Assembly: GCF_003428885.1 (NCBI RefSeq)
Contig: NZ_QQRU01000005.1
Location: 132,332-166,241, forward strand
DNA from: Streptococcus sp. LQJ-218
GTDB lineage: Bacteria > Bacillota > Bacilli > Lactobacillales > Streptococcaceae
DNA: 33,910 nt
Direction: 5' to 3'
How positions within the stretch are numbered: position 1 is the stretch's first letter; each line of letters opens with the position of its first letter. The notes under the pieces were generated by a model that was not told the DNA's origin, ran no database searches, and worked only from the letters and a program-made list of their open reading frames with translations. This document shows positions 9,961-16,619 of this stretch, in pieces. The position numbers and the translations under genes are program-made.

Positions 9961-10431
9961 TTACCAACGGAAGTGTGCGAAGGCACGGTTAGCTTCAGCC
10001 ATACGGTGAGTGTCTTCACGTTTCTTAACTGCTGCACCAGTGTTGTTAGCAGCATCCAAGATTTCTTTTGCAAGACGGTCTTGCATTGTGTGTTCACCAC
10101 GAAGGCGAGCGATTGTTACCAACCAACGAAGTCCAAGAGTTGTACGACGTTCTGGACGAACTTCAACTGGGACTTGGTAGTTAGAACCACCAACACGACG
10201 TGCACGTACTTCAAGTACAGGCATGATGTTTTCCATAGCTGTTTCAAATACTTCAAGTGCATCGTTACCAGTAGCTTCTTTGATTTGTTCAAAAGCACCG
10301 TAAACGATTGAAGCAGCTGTACCACGTTTACCGTCAAGCATAACGCGGTTGATAAGACGAGTAACTAATTGTGAATTGTAAAGCGGATCTGGCAATACTT
10401 CACGTTTTGGAGCTCTATTTTTACGACTCAT
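9961..10431 (-). CDS. rpsG: 30S ribosomal protein S7
   Basis: Binds the 3' major domain of 16S rRNA and nucleates assembly of the small-subunit head. 156 aa, the normal bacterial length, with the conserved start [16 protein letters not shown] and the C-terminal segment [17 protein letters not shown]. It lies 19 bases after rpsL in the same operon, with AAGGGG upstream of its ATG. Confidence 0.98.
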   Translation of the reverse strand: MSRKNRAPKREVLPDPLYNSQLVTRLINRVMLDGKRGTAASIVYGAFEQIKEATGNDALEVFETAMENIMPVLEVRARRVGGSNYQVPVEVRPERRTTLGLRWLVTIARLRGEHTMQDRLAKEILDAANNTGAAVKKREDTHRMAEANRAFAHFRW

Positions 10432-10450
10432 TTCTCTTTATCCCCTTTCC

Positions 10451-10867
10451 TTATGCTTTTTTCGGACGTTTAGTACCGTATTTAGAACGGCCTTGTTTAC
10501 GATCGTTAACACCTGCAGTATCAAGTGCACCACGGACGATATGGTAACGTACCCCTGGAAGGTCTTTTACACGTCCACCGCGAAGAAGCACCACGCTGTG
10601 CTCTTGCAAGTTGTGTCCGATACCTGGGATGTAGGCAGTAACTTCGATAAGGTTGCTCAAACGTACACGAGCAAATTTACGAAGGGCAGAGTTAGGTTTT
10701 TTAGGTGTCATAGTTCCAACACGAGTTGCAACACCACGTTTTTGTGGTGAAGAAACGTTTGTTTGAACTTTTTTATGACTGTTGTAACCAACGTTCAAAG
10801 CTGGTGATTTAGATTTTTCTACTTTTGATTTACGCGGTTTGCGAACCAATTGGTTAATTGTAGGCAT
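10451..10867 (-). CDS. rpsL: 30S ribosomal protein S12
   Basis: Decoding-centre protein, the target of streptomycin-resistance mutations. 138 aa with the full conserved core. The two lysines whose change gives resistance are wild type here (Lys56 in TMTPKKPN and Lys101 in GRVKDLPG), so the sequence predicts a streptomycin-sensitive S12. First gene of the str operon, with AGGAGA before its ATG and a promoter about 140 bases upstream, leaving a leader long enough for r-protein feedback control, although no known S7-binding leader fold was identified. Confidence 0.98.
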   Translation of the reverse strand: MPTINQLVRKPRKSKVEKSKSPALNVGYNSHKKVQTNVSSPQKRGVATRVGTMTPKKPNSALRKFARVRLSNLIEVTAYIPGIGHNLQEHSVVLLRGGRVKDLPGVRYHIVRGALDTAGVNDRKQGRSKYGTKRPKKA

Positions 10868-11002
10868 CTACATTCTCCTGTGTTTTTTATTTTTGGTGAT
10901 GATACACTTGGTGACAGCTATCATCTGTGTGTACTTTTGCAACATTTGTCAGCACGTCCCTGTACACTCTTGAGAGACCAAAAGTAAAAAGTACCGTCTA
11001 TT

Positions 11003-11032
11003 ATTGTAACAAAATTTTCCCTTTCTTGTCAA
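11003..11032 (-). promoter_or_regulatory. Promoter of the str operon (rpsL-rpsG)
   Basis: Minus-strand TTGACA (11032-11027), 18-base spacer, TACAAT (11008-11003), close to the sigma-A consensus as expected for ribosomal protein genes. It leaves a leader of about 130 bases before rpsL. Confidence 0.85.
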
Positions 11033-11078
11033 GATATTTTTCTTTTTTATTCTTAATTTTAGCTCTTTGCTACCATCT

Positions 11079-11231
11079 TATACTCAATGAAAATCAAAGA
11101 CCAAAATAGTAAGCTAGCTGCAGGCTACTCAAAGCACTGCTTTGAGGTTGTATATTAGGCTGACAAAGTCAGTCACATATATTATCCAAGGGGAAACTGA
11201 CATGGTTTGAAGAGATTTTCAAAGAGTATTA
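11079..11231 (+). repeat. BOX element (boxA-boxC type)
   Basis: Starts with TATACTCAATGAAAATCAAA, the hallmark of boxA, includes CAAAGCACTGCTTTGAGGTTG, and ends with the boxC segment ATGGTTTGAAGAGATTTTC followed by AAAGAGTATTA. Only a remnant joins A and C (GGCTGACAAAGTCAGT), so no full boxB copy is present. BOX repeats are typical of the mitis group. It lies about 47 bases upstream of the str operon -35. Confidence 0.9.
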
Positions 11232-11236
11232 GACGA

Positions 11237-11263
11237 AACAAAAAGGAGGAAACTAAGCCCCCT
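11237..11263 (-). terminator. Terminator downstream of the response-regulator remnant
   Basis: Minus-strand AGGGGG (11263-11258) pairs with CCTCCT (11249-11244), 8-base loop, then TTTTTGTTT. This probably ended the now broken operon. The bases 11264-11332 hold nothing else recognised. Confidence 0.6.
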
Positions 11264-11332
11264 CAAATTACAACATTTTTTGATTGAATAATTTCAATTT
11301 TAGCACATAATGTTCAAAAAAATATTATATCA

Positions 11333-11674
11333 TCACAACCAACCAGATTCTTTCGCGATATTAGCTGCCTCTGTTCGATTACCTGCATCTAGTTTCGAAA
11401 GAATATTGGTGACATAGTTTCGGACGGTGCCGTTTGAGAGGTAGAGCTTGTCCGCAATTTCTTGGTTAGACAGGCCTTGGGCAACTCCTTGTAGAACAGT
11501 GACTTCTTGGTCAGTCAAGGGATTGGGATGGGTCATCATGACTTCCATCAGCTCTGGAGAATACTCCTTGCGTCCCTCTAGCACTGTATGCAGGGTTTAC
11601 ATGAGCTCAGATATGCTCCGCTCCTTCAAAACATAAGCATCGACTCCTGCTTTAACCTCTCCTTCAAAATAGCC
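11333..11674 (-). pseudogene. LuxR/NarL-type response regulator, 3' remnant with internal stop
   Basis: Reading back from 11674 the frame gives G-Y-F-E-G-E-V then KAGVDAYVLKERSISELM, the end of a receiver domain with the conserved Lys in VLKE. A TAA follows at 11599-11597 where a sense codon (probably Gln) is expected, and the frame then continues T-L-H-T-V-L-E-G-R into a complete LuxR HTH ([20 protein letters not shown], then [20 protein letters not shown]). The phospho-acceptor half of the receiver is missing: an internal deletion has joined it to an ABC ATPase start. A GTG at 11584 could start an 83-aa HTH-only product, but there is no ribosome site. It matches the DesR/RR11 type of streptococcal regulator. 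Confidence 0.85.
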
Positions 11675-11715
11675 TTACCCTTGATGTTTTTATTTAGGCT
11701 TTCTACCTTAATCAT
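11659..11715 (-). pseudogene. ABC transporter ATPase, 5' stub joined to the regulator remnant
   Basis: ATG at 11715-11713 begins M-I-K-V-E-S-L-N-K-N-I-K-G-K-A-I-L-K-E, the start of an ABC ATPase up to the first strands before Walker A. The sequence then becomes response-regulator coding in another frame. AAGGAG is present upstream and the ATG overlaps the end of the preceding small gene (ATGATTAA), so this was a normal operon member before deletion. The ATPase body, any permease, and the sensor kinase are absent from the window. Confidence 0.8.
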
Positions 11716-11902
11716 GTTCATGATATTCTCCTTTCAGCCATTCCATCCCCATCGGAAAGGCGATAAAAATCATAAATCCTAGACCTCAGGCACCGCGAAT
11801 GACTTGGTGAAGGAAGGCTTGATCAAACCAACCTGTAAACATTTCTACCAACCATACCACTAGTGACAGTCCAATAAACAGAAAGAGAATCGCTTTTTTC
11901 AT
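11708..11902 (-). pseudogene. Small membrane protein gene with an in-frame stop
   Basis: ATG at 11902-11900 gives M-K-K-A-I-L-F-L-F-I-G-L-S-L-V-V-W-L-V-E, one clear membrane helix. The frame meets TGA after HQVIRGA (codon 39), then continues GLGFMIFIAFPMGMEWLKG to TAA at 11710-11708, a second helix. Read through, it is a 63-residue two-helix protein. Its ATG overlaps the stop of the preceding gene (ATGA) and its end overlaps the ABC stub start, so the three were translationally coupled. I do not recognise the family. Confidence 0.7.
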
Positions 11903-12090
11903 TTTTCAAACTCCTTTTTCACATCTGAGACCAATTTCAAACCTTCTCGGATCAGCCAAGACATGATTCCAAAACTTGCAAATAGCTCCCAAGGAAAATG
12001 ATAGAAATCTTCATCCAATCCTGAGAACATGAGATAAGTCATGACTCCTGCTGCTACTAAACTCATTGCGACAATTACTTTATGTTTCAT
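11899..12090 (-). CDS. Small two-helix membrane protein, first gene of a decayed ABC/two-component operon
   Basis: 63 aa from ATG 12090-12088, chosen because GTGGAGGAAG lies at the right distance upstream; an earlier in-frame ATG at 12114 has no such site. Residues about 5-22 (VIVAMSLVAAGVMTYLMF) and 38-50 look membrane-embedded, ending in a charged tail. Function unknown. It is intact, but every gene after it in the operon is broken. A perfect palindrome lies upstream at 12167-12182, and the sequence TATACT about 30 bases before the ATG could be a -10. Confidence 0.6.
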   Translation of the reverse strand: MKHKVIVAMSLVAAGVMTYLMFSGLDEDFYHFPWELFASFGIMSWLIREGLKLVSDVKKEFEK

Positions 12091-12166
12091 TTTTTCTTCC
12101 TCCACTTGATACATCTAGTATAATTCTTTGAAGGTAGAATCACTAGAAGCTTCTGTCATGAGGAGA

Positions 12167-12182
12167 TATGACAAATGTCATA
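12167..12182. promoter_or_regulatory. Perfect palindrome, likely operator for a NarL/LuxR-type regulator
   Basis: TATGACA-AA-TGTCATA: perfect 7-bp arms with a 2-base centre. The ATGACA/TGTCAT half-sites are of the kind bound by NarL/LuxR-family response regulators of Firmicutes. The cognate regulator would be the one whose remnant lies 500 bases away. It sits about 77 bases upstream of the first ORF of the decayed operon. Confidence 0.6.
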
Positions 12183-12227
12183 AAAAGTTCAGTCAGCTAA
12201 CAGCTCAAAAACTCATTGCATACTAAA

Positions 12228-12251
12228 AGGTCGGGAATCTTTTCCCGACCT
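12228..12251 (-). terminator. Terminator of the fakA operon
   Basis: AGGTCGGGAA (12228-12237) and TTCCCGACCT (12242-12251) form a perfect 10-bp stem with a 4-base loop. On the minus strand TTTTAG follows. Confidence 0.88.
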
Positions 12252-12272
12252 CTTTCGTTTTCTATTTAATCT

Positions 12273-13940
12273 TTATTCCACACTGAAAAGGTATGGATAT
12301 ACTGGTTGTTGACCTTGGTGGATTTCTACTTCAACATCTTCGAATTCTTCTGCGATTTCTTGGGCAATTTGGTTAGCCAATTCTTCACTTCCATCCTCAC
12401 CAATATAGAAGGTTACGATTTCACTATCTTCGTCCAACATATGTTTCAAGGTTTCAGTCAGAGTTTGGTGCATATCAGGGTTTGATACGAGGATCTTCCC
12501 ATCTACCATACCCAGATTGTCATTTTCATGGATTTCTAAACCATCAATAGTCGTGTCACGCACAGCTGTTGTGACGCTTCCGCTAACAACATCGCCAAGG
12601 GCTGCAGTCATGCGTTCTTGGTTTTCTTCGATAGACTTGCTTGGGTCAAATGCTAGAAGGCTAGTCAATCCTTGAGGAATTGTACGAGCTTCTACTACAA
12701 CAGCTGGTTGCTCCAAAACTTCTGCTGCAGATTGAGCTGCCATGAAGATGTTTTTGTTGTTTGGCAAGAAGATGATGTTACGAGCATTCACTTTCTCAAC
12801 AGCTTTGACAAAGTCTTCTGTCGAAGGATTCATGGTTTGTCCACCTTCGATAACATAATCCACGCCTTGAGAACGGAAGATATCTGCTAGACCTTTACCA
12901 GCAACGACAGCAATCAAAGCATACTCTTTTTCTTCAGCTGGCTCGCTAACTTGAGCGGCTTCTTTTTCAACCTGTGCTTCGTGTTGGTTACGCATATTGT
13001 CAACTTTTACCTTGACCAAGCTACCATATTTGAGACCTTCTTGCATAACAAGTCCTGGATCTTCTGTATGGACGTGGACTTTGACGATTTCATCATCATT
13101 GACAACAAGGAGAGAGTCCCCGAGTTCATTCAAATAGTTACGGAATTCATCGTAGTCAAAATCTTTGGCATAGGTTGGGCCTTGTTTAAGAGCAACCATG
13201 ATCTCCGTACAGTAACCAAAGGTGATGTCTTCTGTTGCCACATGTCCTGCTACAGACTTATGATGTTCTGCATTGATCATTTCACTCATATTGGCTGGAG
13301 TCGCTACAAAGTCCTCAGATGCAATATATTCGCCAGTAAGGGCTGAAAGGAAACCTTCGTAAATGAAGACCAGTCCTTGACCACCTGAATCCACAACACC
13401 AACTTCTTTCAACACTGGAAGCATGTCTGGCGTTTTAGCTAGAGCTGTTTTAGCACCTTCTAAAGCTGCGCGCATGACTTCAACAGCGTCATCTGTTTGC
13501 TCAGCTTTTTTCTTAGCGCCGATAGCAGCTCCACGAGAAACTGTCAAAATCGTTCCTTCAACAGGTTTCATTACAGCCTTATAGGCAACTTCCACACCTG
13601 ATTGGAAGGCAAGAGCCAAGTCTTGACCTGTTAACTCGTCTTTATCCTTGATAGCCTGTGAAAATCCACGGAAAAGCTGAGACGTAATAACTCCTGAGTT
13701 CCCGCGCGCACCCATCAAAAGACCTTTGGCAAGAATGCTCGCTACCTCTCCAACTGTAGAAGCTGGCTTGTCTGCAACTTCTTTAGCTCCATTTTCAATC
13801 GTCATTCCCATATTTGTCCCAGTATCTCCATCTGGAACCGGAAAGACGTTTAATGAATTGACATATTCAGCTTGCTTATTCAAGCGAGTTGATGCAGCCT
13901 GCACCATTTCTTGAAATAAGCTAGTAGTAATTTTTGACAC
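12273..13940 (-). CDS. fakA: Fatty acid kinase catalytic subunit FakA (DAK-phosphatase family)
   Basis: Phosphorylates fatty acids presented by a FakB (DegV-type) carrier, feeding exogenous fatty acids into phospholipid synthesis. 555 aa. The N-terminal DhaL domain shows PVPDGDTGTNMGM, with the metal-binding Asp37 and Asp39, and GARGNSGVI; the middle and C-terminal domains follow the usual FakA pattern (CTEIM, then HVHTEDPG). The start is GTG (13940-13938), two bases after the Asp23-like gene stop, with GTAGGAGA as ribosome site, so the genes are coupled. No fakB gene is nearby, which is normal for streptococci. Confidence 0.93.
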   Translation of the reverse strand: MSKITTSLFQEMVQAASTRLNKQAEYVNSLNVFPVPDGDTGTNMGMTIENGAKEVADKPASTVGEVASILAKGLLMGARGNSGVITSQLFRGFSQAIKDKDELTGQDLALAFQSGVEVAYKAVMKPVEGTILTVSRGAAIGAKKKAEQTDDAVEVMRAALEGAKTALAKTPDMLPVLKEVGVVDSGGQGLVFIYEGFLSALTGEYIASEDFVATPANMSEMINAEHHKSVAGHVATEDITFGYCTEIMVALKQGPTYAKDFDYDEFRNYLNELGDSLLVVNDDEIVKVHVHTEDPGLVMQEGLKYGSLVKVKVDNMRNQHEAQVEKEAAQVSEPAEEKEYALIAVVAGKGLADIFRSQGVDYVIEGGQTMNPSTEDFVKAVEKVNARNIIFLPNNKNIFMAAQSAAEVLEQPAVVVEARTIPQGLTSLLAFDPSKSIEENQERMTAALGDVVSGSVTTAVRDTTIDGLEIHENDNLGMVDGKILVSNPDMHQTLTETLKHMLDEDSEIVTFYIGEDGSEELANQIAQEIAEEFEDVEVEIHQGQQPVYPYLFSVE

Positions 13941-13942
13941 GG

Positions 13943-14308
13943 TTATTCTCCTACAACTTTGATATTTTGAATGTAGACATTTACAGTCTGAGCAGTAATT
14001 CCAAGCTGGTTTTCCAAGCTAAAACGAACACGCTCTTGAATGTTTTTTGACACTTCGCTAATCTTTGTTCCGTAGCTCAACACGGTATATACATCAACTG
14101 CAATGTTGCCATCTTCGGCCGCTTTTACGACGACACCTTTAGAATAATTTTCTTTACCTAGAAGAGCTTGGAAATTATCTTTGAGGGCATTTTTACTAGC
14201 CATACCGACTACTCCAAAAATCTCAGTTGCTGCTCCACCTACGACGGTTGCAATCACTTCATCTGTTAGTTCGATTTGACCATCTTTTGTATTAATTTTT
14301 ACAGTCAT
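13943..14308 (-). CDS. Asp23/Gls24 family protein (YloU-like)
   Basis: 121-aa cytoplasmic protein of the Asp23/Gls24 (DUF322) family, usually encoded directly before fakA in Firmicutes. Typical family segments are seen: ATVVGGAATEIFGVVGM (about 20-36), VAVDVYTVLSYGTKI-like strand (KAAEDGNIAVDVYTV) and the C-terminal VNVYIQNIKV. It is thought to be linked to envelope stress or membrane function; the exact role is unknown. The gene has its own promoter at 14337-14365 and forms a two-gene operon with fakA. Confidence 0.92.
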   Translation of the reverse strand: MTVKINTKDGQIELTDEVIATVVGGAATEIFGVVGMASKNALKDNFQALLGKENYSKGVVVKAAEDGNIAVDVYTVLSYGTKISEVSKNIQERVRFSLENQLGITAQTVNVYIQNIKVVGE

Positions 14309-14336
14309 CCTTTTTACCTCAACTAGTTGATACTCT

Positions 14337-14365
14337 ATTTTATCATATTTCAGGCCAAGTGTAAA
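14337..14365 (-). promoter_or_regulatory. Promoter of the asp23-like/fakA operon
   Basis: Minus-strand TTTACA (14365-14360), 17-base spacer ending TGA, TAAAAT (14342-14337). Confidence 0.7.
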
Positions 14366-14430
14366 AGCAGAATACTGTATCAGCGGATATTTACTCTATT
14401 TTTCAAATGATTTTATATCTACAGTAAAAG

Positions 14431-14453
14431 AAAAAAGACCCTAAGGTCTCCTT
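14431..14453 (-). terminator. Terminator of rpmB
   Basis: Minus-strand AGACC (14449-14445) pairs with GGTCT (14440-14436) around a 4-base loop, extended by A-T and G-T pairs, then TTTTTTCTTTT. Confidence 0.75.
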
Positions 14454-14463
14454 ACTTTTATTA

Positions 14464-14652
14464 TTAAACGCGTTCAACTTTACCTGATTTCAAAGCACGA
14501 GCTGAAGCCCAAACTTTTTTAGGTTTACCATCGATAAGAACAGTAACTTTTTGAAGGTTTGGTTTTACGGCACGTTTTGTTTGGTTCATCGCGTGTGAAC
14601 GGTTGTTTCCTGATACAGTCTTACGACCTGTAAAGTAACATACTTTAGCCAT
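14464..14652 (-). CDS. rpmB: 50S ribosomal protein L28
   Basis: 62-aa large-subunit protein, full length, with the typical start [20 protein letters not shown] and end [12 protein letters not shown]. Only Cys5 is present, so the zinc-binding Cys set of C+ paralogues is missing: this is the zinc-independent form. Single-gene unit with promoter at 14712-14740, AGGAGG as ribosome site and its own terminator, transcribed in the same direction as fakA. Confidence 0.97.
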   Translation of the reverse strand: MAKVCYFTGRKTVSGNNRSHAMNQTKRAVKPNLQKVTVLIDGKPKKVWASARALKSGKVERV

Positions 14653-14711
14653 TTGTGTTTTCCTCCTATTAGATCTAATATAGCGGATGTGCTAGCACCA
14701 CATACTGTACT

Positions 14712-14740
14712 ATGTTATCACACTTTCTCTGTTTTGGCAA
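14712..14740 (-). promoter_or_regulatory. Promoter of rpmB
   Basis: Minus-strand TTGCCA (14740-14735), 17-base spacer with TGA before the -10, TAACAT (14717-14712). The leader contains the palindrome GTGCTAGCAC. Confidence 0.75.
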
Positions 14741-14758
14741 GGGGATTGGAAGATTTTT

Positions 14759-15433
14759 TTATTTAACGTAAACAACTCCTAGTTTCCCAAAAGCTACATC
14801 TCCACGGATAATCAAAGTTTTGCTGGTTGGAGCTAGAGGAGTATCTGCCTTGGCTGCTCCACAAAAAGTTTCTACCTTTAGATCTACTCTCCAGTGTTGA
14901 GGCACGTAGATAACTGCATTCCCAAAACCGACTTCGATATTCAGAGTAGCAAAATCACCTAACATCTCTGCATTGTCATAATAAATCTTGGCATTCCCAA
15001 AACCGACCTCAAACTCATCTTCTACCAATTCTTGGTCTTGCTTGTAAAATGTACCCGCCCCAAAAGCAACTTCCTTGTCTGTCAGAATGGTCTTTTCACT
15101 GTCATACCACCATTTTTTCCCATTCCAGGTTCTGTTAGAGTGAGTCAGCATATTTACTCCGAGAACGATTAGAACTCCAGCCCAGAACAATGACTGATTA
15201 GGAATCGGTAAAATGTCATAAAAATGATTAGCAATCATTAGCGCCACTAGGGCTGTAAAAGAGGCTGATGTCAGATGACGACGCAACAAAGCTTCAACGG
15301 ATTGGTAGGCAAAAAATGCAATACCGAGCAAGGGCCAAATGTGCCCTCCAAGAGAAGGAATTCCAAAATTTCCCTGCAATAACACTAAGGCTGCCAATAC
15401 TAGCAACACAATACCAAATACTTTCTTTTTCAT
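14759..15433 (-). CDS. LiaF-like membrane protein, partner of the LytTR regulator
   Basis: 224 aa. The first ~100 residues contain about four membrane helices (KKVFGIVLLVLAALVLLQGN at the start), followed by a cytoplasmic or surface beta-rich domain with repeated VxFGNAxIYY/VGFGNAVIYV and a closing VAFGKLGVVYV, typical of the C-terminal domain of LiaF and related cell-wall stress proteins. Its ATG lies 4 bases after the LytTR gene stop, with the ribosome site (GAGGTAAG) inside that gene's end, so the two are translationally coupled. By analogy with LytTR regulatory systems such as HdrRM and BrsRM it may hold the regulator inactive; that role is inferred. Confidence 0.78.
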   Translation of the reverse strand: MKKKVFGIVLLVLAALVLLQGNFGIPSLGGHIWPLLGIAFFAYQSVEALLRRHLTSASFTALVALMIANHFYDILPIPNQSLFWAGVLIVLGVNMLTHSNRTWNGKKWWYDSEKTILTDKEVAFGAGTFYKQDQELVEDEFEVGFGNAKIYYDNAEMLGDFATLNIEVGFGNAVIYVPQHWRVDLKVETFCGAAKADTPLAPTSKTLIIRGDVAFGKLGVVYVK

Positions 15434-15437
15434 CTTC

Positions 15438-15884
15438 TTACCTCATATTTCTTAGATTTTCTTTTAGGAGGGATTGATAGTGCCGCGACACGTGAACCTC
15501 CTTGTGGGTCTGATAAAAGAAAATAGTTCCTGTCCCTGAAAAGGACTTGTCCACCGAGTAGACCTGCCGAAGATTAGCAATGGTCGACTTGGATACTCGA
15601 CTGAAATAGCGGGGCAGGATGGACTCTAGTTCATAAAGCTTGAGTCGAACCTCGTAGGCTTCTTTCTGGGTATGGGCGTAAATCTTGCTCCCTTCTGTCT
15701 CAAAAAAGAGGATTTCTGCCAAGTCTAAGTAGTACTCACCCGTCCCCTTATAAAAGATTAATCTAGGAGCCTTGGTTTCTTGAAAGAGTCGTTGCAAGTC
15801 AGCAATCTCATCTGTCAGGGCTGCAGCCTTGATGACAATCTCTGTCTCAGTTAATTCACTATCAATCTCGATTCGTAACTTCAT
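15438..15884 (-). CDS. LytTR-family DNA-binding regulator without a receiver domain
   Basis: 148 aa from ATG 15884-15882, preceded by AAAGGAGA; an earlier in-frame ATG at 15902 lies only two bases after the -10 and cannot be the start. The C-terminal ~95 residues are a LytTR domain (LDLAEILFFETEGSKIYAHT, then YFSRVSKSTIANLRQV and VSRHYQSLLKENL). The N-terminal part is short and has no phosphorylatable receiver, as in the LytTR regulatory systems of streptococci, whose activity is set by a co-encoded membrane protein rather than a kinase. The adjacent LiaF-like gene would be that partner. Targets unknown; many family members regulate their own promoter. Confidence 0.85.
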   Translation of the reverse strand: MKLRIEIDSELTETEIVIKAAALTDEIADLQRLFQETKAPRLIFYKGTGEYYLDLAEILFFETEGSKIYAHTQKEAYEVRLKLYELESILPRYFSRVSKSTIANLRQVYSVDKSFSGTGTIFFYQTHKEVHVSRHYQSLLKENLRNMR

Positions 15885-15904
15885 CCTATCTCCTTTCTGC
15901 ATCT

Positions 15905-15933
15905 ACTATACCAAAGGCCAGAAGACTTTACAA
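15905..15933 (-). promoter_or_regulatory. Promoter of the LytTR/LiaF-like pair
   Basis: Minus-strand TTGTAA (15933-15928), 17-base spacer ending TGG, TATAGT (15910-15905). Confidence 0.75.
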
Positions 15934-15937
15934 GGGC

Positions 15938-15996
15938 AAAAAAGCAAGTGGTCATTTTTAGCCCGTAAGTGGTTACGAGGCCAAGCCCACTTGCTT
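15938..15996 (-). terminator. Long hairpin after the PAP2 gene
   Basis: Minus-strand AAGCAAGTGG (15996-15987) pairs with CCACTTGCTT (15951-15942), followed by TTTT. The 35-base loop contains its own small hairpin (CGTAA/TTACG) and a competing ACCACTT copy, so alternative pairings are possible. It ends just upstream of the -35 of the LytTR promoter. Confidence 0.6.
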
Positions 15997-16002
15997 AACT
16001 TT

Positions 16003-16506
16003 TTAGAAAATAAAGAAAAGAATTCCCCAGAGTAGGCCACAGGCGTAGCCAACTAGAACATCCTTGGGATAATGAACCCCACCCAAGACCCGAACAAGGC
16101 CAAGAAAAGCTGAAAAGACCAATAAAACCAATCCCACAGGCAGATTTGCATGGAAGCATGCCATGGAAATAATGGTTGCCGAAAAGACATGGCGGCTGGG
16201 CATTGAATTCCCAGAGCTGCCCTTATCTAGTAGCGGGACAATTTCCCAAGTTTCATAGGGACGCGGTTGATTGATCCACTTACGAACAAGCGTCAATAGG
16301 ACAAAGCCAAAAGCTGGCACCAAAATATAAGCAGAAAGTTCTTTTCCACCCCCTTTACTTACAAAGTTTGTTCCCAACAGGGTCAAGTAAGCTAAGGGCA
16401 TCAGCACTGTCATCATGCGATTAAAAACGCGCATCAGTTGCAAAAGTTGTGGTTGTCGAAGAAGACTTGATTTCCTCTTATCGTACCACTCTTGATAATT
16501 TTTCAT
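16003..16506 (-). CDS. PAP2-family membrane phosphatase
   Basis: 167-aa integral membrane protein of the type 2 phosphatidic acid phosphatase family. The three catalytic motifs are present: KWINQPRP (Lys and Arg-Pro), PSRH, and RVLGGVHYPKD (Arg, His nucleophile, Asp), with hydrophobic helices between. Likely substrates are lipid phosphates such as undecaprenyl pyrophosphate or phosphatidate; which one cannot be told. Its ribosome site is weak. A promoter lies at 16578-16606, overlapping the terminator of the ABC exporter operon. Confidence 0.88.
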   Translation of the reverse strand: MKNYQEWYDKRKSSLLRQPQLLQLMRVFNRMMTVLMPLAYLTLLGTNFVSKGGGKELSAYILVPAFGFVLLTLVRKWINQPRPYETWEIVPLLDKGSSGNSMPSRHVFSATIISMACFHANLPVGLVLLVFSAFLGLVRVLGGVHYPKDVLVGYACGLLWGILFFIF

Positions 16507-16577
16507 CTGTTTTCTCGTTGTTTCTAGACTTTACACAAGAAGCCTGACAGAATAAGTCGGCTAGCTTCTCCTACTCT

Positions 16578-16606
16578 AGTATAGTGCAGAAAAAGAAGGC
16601 CGTCAA
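16578..16606 (-). promoter_or_regulatory. Promoter of the PAP2 gene, overlapping a terminator
   Basis: Minus-strand TTGACG (16606-16601), 17-base spacer, TATACT (16583-16578). The -35 is exactly the loop of the hairpin at 16592-16615. Confidence 0.65.
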
Positions 16607-16615
16607 GCCTTCTTT
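16592..16615 (-). terminator. Terminator of the ABC exporter operon
   Basis: AAAGAAGGC (16592-16600) and GCCTTCTTT (16607-16615) form a perfect 9-bp stem with a 6-base loop, then TTCTGC. It is 5 bases beyond the exporter stop. Confidence 0.8.
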
Positions 16616-16619
16616 TAGT

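Noticed and set aside
10493..10750. Plus-strand frames opposite rpsL, rpsG and fusA
   Set aside because: They are shadows of highly expressed minus-strand genes with biased codon use and no initiation signals.
11333..11584. Independent 83-aa LuxR-type regulator gene
   Set aside because: The frame continues upstream into receiver-domain codons interrupted by TAA, and no ribosome site precedes the GTG; it is a remnant.
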